A program made the position numbers and the translations under genes. Shown piece by piece: positions 1 to 5,659 of a DNA stretch of 7,112 nt. This stretch comes from CAYLLT01 sp964591605 (lineage in GTDB: Bacteria > Planctomycetota > Phycisphaerae > UBA1845 > PWPN01): assembly GCA_964591605.1 (NCBI GenBank), contig CAZQEN010000379.1, positions 1 to 7,112 on the forward strand, given 5' to 3'. Under the pieces are notes generated by a model. It had not been told where the DNA came from and ran no database searches. It saw only the letters and a list, made by a program, of their open reading frames with translations. Position 1 is the stretch's first letter. Each line of letters begins with the position of its first letter.

Positions 1-1
1 C

Positions 2-24
2 GGTGCAGGCGAGACGCCTGCACC
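2..24. repeat. REP-like palindrome, copy 1 (perfect 10-bp stem, 3-nt loop)
   Basis: Arm GGTGCAGGCG (2-11), loop AGA (12-14) and arm CGCCTGCACC (15-24) form a perfect inverted repeat. It starts 20 nt beyond the stop codon of the minus-strand cytochrome gene, so in that transcript it would be a 3'-end hairpin and may act as a terminator or mRNA stabiliser. The window ends too soon to show whether a T-tract follows. A second copy with the same architecture lies at 5593-5615 in opposite orientation, and a decayed one at 995-1017. Recurrence in intergenic positions argues for a REP-type dispersed element rather than a gene-specific terminator. Confidence 0.75.
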
Positions 25-44
25 ACAACACGGTCCCCCTGGCC

Positions 45-926
45 TCAAGCCGGGGGCTTCTTGTGCACGGTATGGCACGCGCCGCACGCGGCCGTCACGC
101 CCTTGAACCCGGTCCGCGCCTCTTCCAGATTCTTCGATCCGCCCGCGATCGCCACCCGGCCCGAGTTCTCGCGCAGCGACGCACACGCGTTCTTCCAGAC
201 CTCATCCGGGCAGCGCCCGTTCTCCATCAGCAGAAAACCCACCTCATTGAGCAGCGCCGCATGCCGCACGACCTCCGTCCAGTCCTTGTCTTGACTGGGT
301 CCGTCGCCCTTGAGCAGTCCGCCGAGGGTGGAGCACGACGGGCCGTTGATGCCCGCCATCACGTGGCGAACCTGGGCGATCCGGGCCTGGCCGCCCCCGC
401 CGGCCGGGCTCTTGCCGTCCGCACCCGCCGCCGGCTTGGCGTCCGCCGCAGCCGCCGGCGGGGGGGCCGCCGCCTGGGCGGCCGGCTGTTTGTGTTTGGC
501 ATGACAGGCGGCACACGCGGCCGTCACATTCGCAAACGCGTCCTGCGCCCCCTTGAGGTCCTTCCGGCCGGCCGCCACAAACACCCCCGACGTCCCATCC
601 CGGAGCTTCGCTGCGGCATCCGCCCACACCCCGTCGGGGCAGCGGTTGTTTTCGACCAGCAGGTGCCCGCTCTCATTCAGCAGGGCGGCATGCAGGGCCA
701 GCTCGGCCCACGCCTTGTCGTCCTTGGGTCCCTCGCCTTTGAGCATGCCCCCGATGGCCCCGCAGTGCGGCTGGTGAATCCCCGACATGATGACCTTGAT
801 GGTCGCAACGCGTGCCTGAGGGGGGTCGGCCGGCTTGGGATCCGCTCCCAGCCCGGTCCCGGCCCCGCTGCCCAGGACGGCAAGTCCGAAAACCATGGCC
901 GCAGTGACTCTTCCGCAGGTTCTCAT
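45..926 (-). CDS. Exported di-haem cytochrome, two tandem cytochrome c'-like (class II) domains
   Basis: A 293-residue protein, predicted periplasmic. Residues 1-28 form a signal peptide (MRT..R, then a hydrophobic stretch, ending GLGA before DPK). Domain 1 spans about 38-147 and domain 2 about 180-290, joined by an Ala/Pro/Gly-rich linker. Each ends with a C-terminal haem site, CAACH (138-142) and CGACH (281-285), the placement typical of cytochrome c'/c556 four-helix bundles of about 125 residues. The halves align without gaps at an offset of 143 residues, with 57 of 109 positions identical by hand count. Met47/Met190 are candidate sixth haem ligands. Cys55/198 and Cys96/239, conserved in both halves, could form an extra disulfide. 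The ATG at 926 is preferred over an upstream in-frame start at 1025 because AAGGGA lies 7 nt upstream of it and a signal peptide follows directly. Role inferred: electron transfer or gas binding. No redox partner is encoded nearby, so the pathway is unknown. Confidence 0.88.
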   Translation of the reverse strand: MRTCGRVTAAMVFGLAVLGSGAGTGLGADPKPADPPQARVATIKVIMSGIHQPHCGAIGGMLKGEGPKDDKAWAELALHAALLNESGHLLVENNRCPDGVWADAAAKLRDGTSGVFVAAGRKDLKGAQDAFANVTAACAACHAKHKQPAAQAAAPPPAAAADAKPAAGADGKSPAGGGGQARIAQVRHVMAGINGPSCSTLGGLLKGDGPSQDKDWTEVVRHAALLNEVGFLLMENGRCPDEVWKNACASLRENSGRVAIAGGSKNLEEARTGFKGVTAACGACHTVHKKPPA

Positions 927-975
927 TTTCAGTTCCCTTGTCTGACCGATGAATTGGAAATAGCCCGCAACGCTA

Positions 976-1005
976 TAGATACCACCGTCCGCGGGGTGCA
1001 GGCAA
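976..1005 (-). promoter_or_regulatory. Candidate minus-strand promoter for the di-haem cytochrome gene
   Basis: On the minus strand TTGCCT (1000-1005; 4 of 6 to TTGACA) is followed after 18 nt by TATCTA (976-981), about 50 nt upstream of the ATG at 926. The -35 is reasonable but the -10 is poor, so this is a weak call. The -35 hexamer falls inside the decayed palindrome copy at 995-1017. Confidence 0.3.
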
Positions 1006-1017
1006 GTCGGCTGCCCG
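995..1017. repeat. Decayed third copy of the REP-like palindrome
   Basis: Aligned without gaps to the copy at 2-24, 18 of 23 positions are identical, including the whole left GGTGCAGGC. The substitutions break four of the ten stem pairs, so it is a remnant or divergent relative rather than a working hairpin. It lies in the divergent intergenic region between the cytochrome and the membrane-protein gene, directly before the plus-strand -35 box. Confidence 0.5.
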
Positions 1018-1018
1018 A

Positions 1019-1047
1019 TTGGCACGGCGGGTCCGCGTGGCTATAGT
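1019..1047 (+). promoter_or_regulatory. Near-consensus sigma70-type promoter for the membrane-protein gene
   Basis: TTGGCA (1019-1024, 5 of 6 to TTGACA), a 17-nt spacer and TATAGT (1042-1047, 5 of 6 to TATAAT). The expected transcription start is near 1054, leaving about 50 nt of leader before the proposed TTG start at 1106. This is the best-formed promoter in the window and supports the genes from 1106 onward being one transcription unit. Confidence 0.6.
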
Positions 1048-1105
1048 GCGCCACCTTTCCTGATGCGCCGGGGCCTGACGGAAGGGGTGGTCATGGAGTC
1101 CGTCG

Positions 1106-3073
1106 TTGACCGCCATCGATCCGCCTGCCGGGGCCGGTAGTCGAGGCTGCCGCCTGGACCTGCTCATTCTGGCCGGGCTCGCCGGACTGTGCTGGCTTCC
1201 AATTGGTGTGTTATCCTTCCTCGCGGGCGCCGCCCTGGTCCTGTGGCTGCCCGGACGCTCGATCGTCCGCCTGCTGGCCCCGCTCGATTCGATGCCGGCC
1301 CGGCTGGCGTCCGCCCTCGGGGCATCCGTCCTGCTCGTTCCCCTGTACCTCAGTCCGCTGTGGATGTGGACCAACCGCCGGCTGCCCGTGTTCGCGGCGA
1401 TCGTCGGGCTGAATCTCGTGTTGATCCTCCTGAGTGCAGGGCGCCGGTCCGGCGATCCGCCGCCCGCGGTCGCCTCCCGCGCGGTCCGATTCGGGCTGCT
1501 CGGACTCCTCGCTTATGTGTGCACGCTCGTGTTTCTCTTTTACTGGCTGCCCACCGCCTTCGACCGCGTCGCCTTCTCTCCGTCCGGCGACTACATCAAG
1601 CACCACGCCGTGCTCTGGTCGCTCTCCGAGTACCCGCTCCCGCTGCACAACCCGTTCTTCGCCGACCAGGCGGATGCTCCCTATTACTACTATCATTACC
1701 ACTACCTGCTTGCGGTCGCGGCCCGGCGGATCGCCGGCGACGGCGTCTCTCTCGCGGCCGCCTTCGGATTCACCTCCGCCCTCGTGGCCGGCCTGTTCAT
1801 CGCCCTCGTCTTCCTGATCGCCCGGAGTCTCCTCGCATCCGACGCCGGCGCGCTGCTCTCGGTCGTGTGCGCGAGCGTCGTCGGCGGCTGGGACATCCTC
1901 CCGGTCGCCGCCCGCGTGATCCGCGAGCACCGGATGGTCGTCGTGCTCGACAGCTGGTCTCCGTTTCCGTGGCGGATCCACAACGTGCTCGACAACTTCA
2001 TCTGGTGCCCGCAGCACGTCGCGGCGGTGGTCTGCCTGCTGCTGTGCGCGTACTGGCTGAGCGGCGCCAACGGGCAGCGCTGGTGGCTCGTGATCGCCCC
2101 GCTGGCCGCCGCCTCCATTTTCGGTACGAGCGTTTATCAGGCGATGACGATGTCCGCGGCGGCCGGCGTGTGGCTCCTGCTCGCCCTGCGCACGCGGCGC
2201 GGCCTGGCGCCATCGCCCCGGATGGTGCCCGTCGCCTGGCTCGCGGTCGCGGTCGCGCTGCTTCTCGCGGCCCTGCAGGCCTGGCAGTACCGGATCATGA
2301 GCCATCGCTATCCCGGCGGGCTCACCACGTCCTGGGAGCGGTTCACGTTCGCGTTCGTCGGCCGTCTCGCCGGACCGGGCGTTCTGGCCAATCTNNNNNN
2401 NNNNNNNNNNNNNNNNNNNNNNNNNNNNNNNNNNNNNNNNNNNNNNNNNNNNNNNNNNNNNNNNNNNNNNNNNNNNNNNNNNNNNNNNNNNNNNGCGGAT
2501 GCGGTTCGCCGGGTGGTCCGCCCGTGGCGGGCGCCGCTGATCGTCCTGGGCTGCGTCCTGGGAATGGCGGTCGGCGTCTACGAGCTGCCGGCGATGGCCA
2601 TGCGCACCGTGCTGCAGGATCGGTTCCAGGCCGGCGAGCCCGACGTGATCCGATTCCTCCGCGACCGCCTGCCCCCGGATGCGGTCGTGCAGAGCGCCCC
2701 GCGCAGCGCCTCAGAGAGGCTGCCTCACGGCTTGTATCTCCCGCAGGTGACCGGTCGGCGGGTCGGCGTGCTCGATCCCGACAACCCCCACGTGCTGGTT
2801 CTGCGTCCGCCGGACCCCCAGCGCATGTACGAAGCCTTCGCCGAGGTCGAGGCGGCGTTCGCGACCAGCGACGCCCCGCGCGCCTGCGAGATTTTCCGGC
2901 GCTGGGGCATCACGCACGTCTTGGTGGGTGCGGACGAGCACGAACGCTACGGGATGATGTCCCAGTTTGGCGATGCGACGTGTTTCGAGCCGTTGTACAC
3001 AAAGGCGGATTCGACCGTATACCGGTTGCGGGCGCGTCCCGGTGGGCGAGCCGCGACCGGTGAAGCGCGTTAA
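1106..3073 (+). CDS. Multi-pass membrane protein, GT-C glycosyltransferase-like (interrupted by assembly gap)
   Basis: Nominally 655 residues, but 100 N (codons 430-463) make the true length unknown. Hydrophobic helices are visible around residues 18-50 (two), 67-90, 93-112, 126-148, several from about 215 to 400, and a last one near 476-495. A polar loop after 148 carries GDYIKHH (161-167), followed by an aromatic run YYYYHYHY (193-200) before the next helix. An acidic loop motif plus Tyr/His-rich stretch is seen in GT-C-type and YYY-motif (DUF2298-like) membrane proteins. The C-terminus (about 500-650) is a soluble tail with EPDVIRFL and GITHVLVG segments like those ending many GT-C enzymes. 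Inferred role: transfer of a sugar from a lipid-linked donor on the outer face of the membrane. The start is TTG with GGAG 7 nt upstream; no in-frame ATG or GTG lies between the preceding stop and 1106. Both sides of the gap read in the same nominal frame. Family assignment is tentative. Confidence 0.7.
   Translation: MTAIDPPAGAGSRGCRLDLLILAGLAGLCWLPIGVLSFLAGAALVLWLPGRSIVRLLAPLDSMPARLASALGASVLLVPLYLSPLWMWTNRRLPVFAAIVGLNLVLILLSAGRRSGDPPPAVASRAVRFGLLGLLAYVCTLVFLFYWLPTAFDRVAFSPSGDYIKHHAVLWSLSEYPLPLHNPFFADQADAPYYYYHYHYLLAVAARRIAGDGVSLAAAFGFTSALVAGLFIALVFLIARSLLASDAGALLSVVCASVVGGWDILPVAARVIREHRMVVVLDSWSPFPWRIHNVLDNFIWCPQHVAAVVCLLLCAYWLSGANGQRWWLVIAPLAAASIFGTSVYQAMTMSAAAGVWLLLALRTRRGLAPSPRMVPVAWLAVAVALLLAALQAWQYRIMSHRYPGGLTTSWERFTFAFVGRLAGPGVLANXXXXXXXXXXXXXXXXXXXXXXXXXXXXXXXXXXADAVRRVVRPWRAPLIVLGCVLGMAVGVYELPAMAMRTVLQDRFQAGEPDVIRFLRDRLPPDAVVQSAPRSASERLPHGLYLPQVTGRRVGVLDPDNPHVLVLRPPDPQRMYEAFAEVEAAFATSDAPRACEIFRRWGITHVLVGADEHERYGMMSQFGDATCFEPLYTKADSTVYRLRARPGGRAATGEAR
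2395..2494. other. Assembly gap (100 N)
   Basis: Exactly 100 undetermined bases inside the membrane-protein gene. This round number is the conventional filler for a gap of unknown size, so frame continuity across it is only nominal. Missing helices, or even missing genes, cannot be excluded. Confidence 0.98.
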
Positions 3074-3086
3074 GATGAGGGCCATG

Positions 3087-3653
3087 ATGAGACTTCACCA
3101 CCTGGTGACGGCTGTTCTGACGCTCAGCGCGGGCCTCCCGACCGCCGCGGGCGCCGGCGTGGAGATCACCGGCGGATTCAAAGCGGCCTCGAACACCTTC
3201 GAGTGGATGATCACCAATCGCAGCCGCTCGCCGATCGTCTACGTCGCGTTTCCTCACTACCACGCCGACGCCCTCGTCGCCCCGGCGGGCTGGACCGAGG
3301 AGAGCACCAACCTCGTCGGGACCACCGTTCCCAACGACCCGGGCGTCTGCACGGCCAAGGCCGAGATGCTCGTCGATGCCATCGCCCCCGGAAACCAGAA
3401 GAAGTTCATCATGCGCCTCTCGCAGGCCGACACCCAGATCGGAAAGGGCACGGTGACGGTCCGGTTTGCCGACGGTTCCGAGGAGAAAATCAGAGGCATC
3501 GAGCTGCCCGTCAAAGCCCAGAAAGGCTTCGGCGCGGCGCCGGCGATCGTCCTGGCCGCGGCCTTCGGCGTGTATGTGCTCGTCCGGTACCTGAAAGGCC
3601 GTACGTCACCGCCACCACCCTCCCCATCCCCGCCGCGGGAAGAAGTGATCTGA
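3087..3653 (+). CDS. Secreted single-pass membrane-anchored protein of unknown family
   Basis: 188 residues from the ATG at 3087. Residues 1-23 look like a signal peptide (MRLHH, hydrophobic core, cleavage after AGA). About 24-145 is a probably beta-rich domain (FEWMITNRS, IVYVAFPHYHADAL, GTVTVRFADGSEEKI), which could be Ig-like, with a single Cys88. A transmembrane helix spans about 149-169 and is followed by a short Pro/Ser-rich cytoplasmic tail. I do not recognise the family. Three in-frame ATGs compete (3075, 3084, 3087). 3087 is chosen because GAGGG ends 5 nt before it and the signal peptide follows directly; 3075 would add four residues. The gene begins only 1-13 nt after the stop of the GT-C-like gene, so the two are almost certainly co-transcribed and may be translationally coupled. 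The domain would face the periplasm, the same side as the C-terminal tail of its partner. Confidence 0.75.
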   Translation: MRLHHLVTAVLTLSAGLPTAAGAGVEITGGFKAASNTFEWMITNRSRSPIVYVAFPHYHADALVAPAGWTEESTNLVGTTVPNDPGVCTAKAEMLVDAIAPGNQKKFIMRLSQADTQIGKGTVTVRFADGSEEKIRGIELPVKAQKGFGAAPAIVLAAAFGVYVLVRYLKGRTSPPPPSPSPPREEVI

Positions 3654-3668
3654 CCGCCCGGTGCGCCC

Positions 3669-3674
3669 TACAAT
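3669..3674 (+). promoter_or_regulatory. Possible internal -10 box (TACAAT) ahead of the DUF2961 gene
   Basis: TACAAT matches TATAAT at 5 of 6 positions and lies 38 nt before the ATG at 3713. Upstream hexamers are poor (GTGATC at an 18-nt spacer, 3 of 6). The same CTACAAT string precedes the DUF5678 gene, which modestly supports its use as a promoter element. Confidence 0.3.
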
Positions 3675-3712
3675 GTCGGCCTCGGTCTGTTGTGAGCACG
3701 GTGGAGGTCGAC

Positions 3713-5242
3713 ATGGCGCGCATCCGATCTGCGGGCGTTTTCCTGGCGTGCGTTCTGAGTCTCCTGGTGGGTCATCGGGCGGCCGCCCAGGCCGCCCCCG
3801 TCGGGGGGCAGATGTCCGATGATCTGTTCCGCCTCCGCCCCGGCCGCGGCATGCGCGCCTCCAGCAGCGACCCCGACTGGCGCAACGGCAACGGCGATGC
3901 CCGGCGGATCCTGCCCGGCCAGACCCTCACCGTCGCCGACATCGAAGGCCCCGGCGTCATCCGCCACCTCTGGTTCACCATCAACGCCTCGGACGCCCGT
4001 TACGGCCGCTGGCTCGTCCTGCGCATCTACTGGGACGATCAGGAGGAGCCCGCGGTCGAAGCCCCCTTCGGCGATTTCTTCGCCGTGGGGCACGGCCTCA
4101 AACGCACCGTCGATTCGCAGATGGTCAGCGTCACCTCCGAAGGGCGGGCCTGCAACTGCTACTGGCCGATGCCCTTCGCCCGGCGCGCCCGCATCACGCT
4201 CACCAACGACGCGAAAAAGCACCGCATCAAGAGCGCGTACTTCTACGTCGATTACGAAAAGCTCCCGGCCCTGCCGTCCGACACGGCGTATTTCCACGCC
4301 CGCTATCGACAGGAATACCCCGCCGAGCCCGGCCGCAATTATCTCATTCTCGACACGAAGGGCGCGGGCCACTACGTCGGCACCATCCTGTCCGCCTATT
4401 CGCGCACGCCCGGCTGGTTCGGCGAGGGCGACGACTTCTTCTACGTCGACGGCCAGGCCGAGCCGGGCCTCCGCGGCACCGGCACCGAGGATTACTTCTG
4501 CGATGCGTGGGGTTTTCGCCTCTTCAACCGGCCGTACTACGGCGTGACCGTCTTCGACGGCTATGAGCTGGGCGACCGCGTCAGCGTCTACCGCTGGCAC
4601 GTGCCCGACCCGGTGCGGTTCATGAAATCACTCAGGGTCGAGATCGAGCACAAGGGCGAGATGAGCGAGGAATCCGGCAAGACCATCTCGGGCTTCGCCG
4701 AGCGGGCCGATCTCTTCAGCTCCGTCGCGTTCTGGTACCAGACCGGCACGGCCACGCGCTTCGCCACGCTGCCCCCGCTCGAGCAGCGCCTCGTGCCTCA
4801 GACTTTCCGGGAGTGGGGGGAACGCCTGGGTGATGTCGCGGTCACGCCGGCCGGCGCACCCGTCGTGGCCCGTCGCGGCGAACTCGGCGGCAACGGCGTG
4901 CTCGTCCGGGCAAAGGACACCGCCACCGCCGTCGCTCTCTCGTTCCAGCTCGAGGAGCCTGCTCGCGGCATTGCCCGTCTGACGCTGGGCACGCTGCCCG
5001 AAGGCGGAATCTGGAGTGTGAAGCTCGACGACAAACCCCTCCCCGGCCTCTCGCACGTCGACACGTACGCCGCCGTGCACGGCTCGCGCGAGCTGCGCCT
5101 CGGCTACGTCGACCTCGTCGCCGGCGCCCATATCCTCACCTTCGAGTCCAGGCCCCCCAACCCCTCCTCCCCCGCCTCCTGGCTCGCCGTCGACGCCCTC
5201 ACCATCGACCACCTCACCCCGCACGTCGCGAAGAAGCCGTAA
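3713..5242 (+). CDS. Secreted DUF2961 / GH172-family glycoside hydrolase-like protein
   Basis: 509 residues. A signal peptide (1-25, cut after RAAA) targets it for export. The DUF2961 core runs from about 37 to 390 and holds the family hallmark ending in GTGTEDYF. DUF2961 includes GH172, whose characterised members act on alpha-D-fructofuranosides and alpha-D-arabinofuranosides. From memory, the structurally studied Bifidobacterium dentium enzyme uses Glu270 and Glu291. Here Glu238 (in GEGDDFF) and Glu259 (in GTGTEDYF) show the same 21-residue spacing, so the active site looks intact. Residues from about 400 to 500 form an additional beta-rich tail, probably a jelly-roll carbohydrate-binding-like domain. 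The ATG at 3713 is chosen over the open frame upstream because GGAGG lies 5 nt before it and the signal peptide starts there. The gene follows the anchored protein by 59 nt on the same strand. The substrate is unknown; furanoside specificity is an inference from family. Confidence 0.88.
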   Translation: MARIRSAGVFLACVLSLLVGHRAAAQAAPVGGQMSDDLFRLRPGRGMRASSSDPDWRNGNGDARRILPGQTLTVADIEGPGVIRHLWFTINASDARYGRWLVLRIYWDDQEEPAVEAPFGDFFAVGHGLKRTVDSQMVSVTSEGRACNCYWPMPFARRARITLTNDAKKHRIKSAYFYVDYEKLPALPSDTAYFHARYRQEYPAEPGRNYLILDTKGAGHYVGTILSAYSRTPGWFGEGDDFFYVDGQAEPGLRGTGTEDYFCDAWGFRLFNRPYYGVTVFDGYELGDRVSVYRWHVPDPVRFMKSLRVEIEHKGEMSEESGKTISGFAERADLFSSVAFWYQTGTATRFATLPPLEQRLVPQTFREWGERLGDVAVTPAGAPVVARRGELGGNGVLVRAKDTATAVALSFQLEEPARGIARLTLGTLPEGGIWSVKLDDKPLPGLSHVDTYAAVHGSRELRLGYVDLVAGAHILTFESRPPNPSSPASWLAVDALTIDHLTPHVAKKP

Positions 5243-5258
5243 CGCAGGACGAGTGTGC

Positions 5259-5264
5259 TACAAT
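5259..5264 (+). promoter_or_regulatory. Possible -10 box (TACAAT) for the DUF5678 gene
   Basis: TACAAT (5 of 6 to TATAAT) lies 26 nt before the GTG start and would place transcription start near 5271. No good -35 hexamer is seen at 16-18 nt spacing. It repeats the CTACAAT string seen before the DUF2961 gene. Confidence 0.35.
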
Positions 5265-5290
5265 ATGCAGGAACCTGTGGAGGATACCCG

Positions 5291-5530
5291 GTGAAAAACT
5301 CAGTCAAACCGCCGCTGCCCAGCAAACAGTACGTGCGCGACCGGCGTTGGATGGTGCGGCACTACAGGGAGCTGTCCACGCAGTATCCCAACAAATGGGT
5401 TGCCGTTCACAAGAGCCGCGTCGTGGCGGTCGGTGACGACTTGGGCTCCGTAGAATGCCTCGCTCGGCAGCGAACCGGCGCCGTAGAAATCCCCGTCCTG
5501 CTGATCGACGACGGAACGATCATCTTCTGA
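5291..5530 (+). CDS. DUF5678 family small protein
   Basis: 79 residues, soluble, no signal peptide. The pattern YRELSTQYPNKWVAVHKSRVVAVGDDLGSV, followed by a hydrophobic C-terminal strand (VLLIDDGTIIF), is the DUF5678 signature: an aromatic helix, a GKWVAV-like strand, a short turn, VVAVGDDL and then a helix. The family is small and of unknown function. The start is GTG at 5291, with GGAGG at 5279-5283 and a 7-nt spacer; the frame is open further upstream, but without a ribosome binding site that fits. G+C is about 60% (145 of 240 bases), below its neighbours. It begins 48 nt after the DUF2961 stop, with a possible promoter of its own, so operon membership is uncertain. In other genomes such small genes can be paired with a second small gene; none is seen directly downstream here. 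Confidence 0.8.
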   Translation: MKNSVKPPLPSKQYVRDRRWMVRHYRELSTQYPNKWVAVHKSRVVAVGDDLGSVECLARQRTGAVEIPVLLIDDGTIIF

Positions 5531-5592
5531 TCAACCAGAGGATAGCGCACTTTGGCACCTTATAGAACTAGCATCCAAAACCGGTGTGGTGT

Positions 5593-5615
5593 GGCACAGG
5601 CGTCTCGCCTGTGCC
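5593..5615. repeat. REP-like palindrome, copy 2 (perfect 10-bp stem, 3-nt loop)
   Basis: Arm GGCACAGGCG (5593-5602), loop TCT (5603-5605) and arm CGCCTGTGCC (5606-5615). On the minus strand it matches copy 1 (2-24) except for two base pairs, both compensated, and the adjacent flank (ACACCACACCGG versus ACAACACGG) is also related. It lies between the convergent DUF5678 and CBM9-like genes, 45 nt beyond the minus-strand stop and 63 nt beyond the plus-strand stop, where it could serve both transcripts as a 3' hairpin. No T-tract is seen on either side, so a classical intrinsic terminator is unlikely. Confidence 0.8.
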
Positions 5616-5616
5616 C

Positions 5617-5636
5617 GGCCGCCGCGAGGGGCGGCC
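5617..5636. repeat. Second palindrome of the intergenic element (7-bp stem, 6-nt loop)
   Basis: Arm GGCCGCC (5617-5623), loop GCGAGG (5624-5629) and arm GGCGGCC (5630-5636). Outer CCGG/CCGG (5615-5618 and 5641-5644) partly frame it. It directly abuts the palindrome at 5593-5615, giving a double-hairpin element of the REP/BIME type. Confidence 0.65.
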
Positions 5637-5659
5637 GCTACCGGGTTCAGGGTACGCCC

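Noticed and set aside
47..59. Small hairpin AAGCC-GGG-GGCTT at the cytochrome stop codon
   Set aside because: The 5-bp stem mostly lies within codons and overlaps the stop; too weak to call as a terminator.
3..1046. Long plus-strand open frame opposite the cytochrome gene
   Set aside because: It is an Arg/Pro-rich shadow frame. The minus strand encodes two CxxCH domains and a signal peptide.
1211..2305. 364-codon open frame on the minus strand
   Set aside because: It lies antisense to the membrane-protein gene. Its translation is rich in Gln, Glu, Arg and His without a domain pattern, as expected from a shadow frame opposite GC-rich hydrophobic codons.
1189..3063. Second long plus-strand frame across the assembly gap
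   Set aside because: It is Arg/Pro/Ala-rich with no membrane helices, and it is the shifted frame of the GT-C-like gene.
3203..3712. N-terminal extension of the DUF2961 frame
   Set aside because: The frame is open by chance and overlaps the anchored-protein gene. A GGAGG site and a signal peptide mark 3713 as the start.
3668..4600. 310-codon open frame on the minus strand
   Set aside because: It is antisense to the DUF2961 gene. The sense frame has a signal peptide, a Shine-Dalgarno site and family motifs; this one is low-complexity Val/Ala/Glu/Gly.
5531..5592. Possible extra promoter or small gene after DUF5678 (TTGGCA and TTATAG strings)
   Set aside because: The two strings are only a few bases apart, not at promoter spacing, and no open frame with a ribosome binding site follows.
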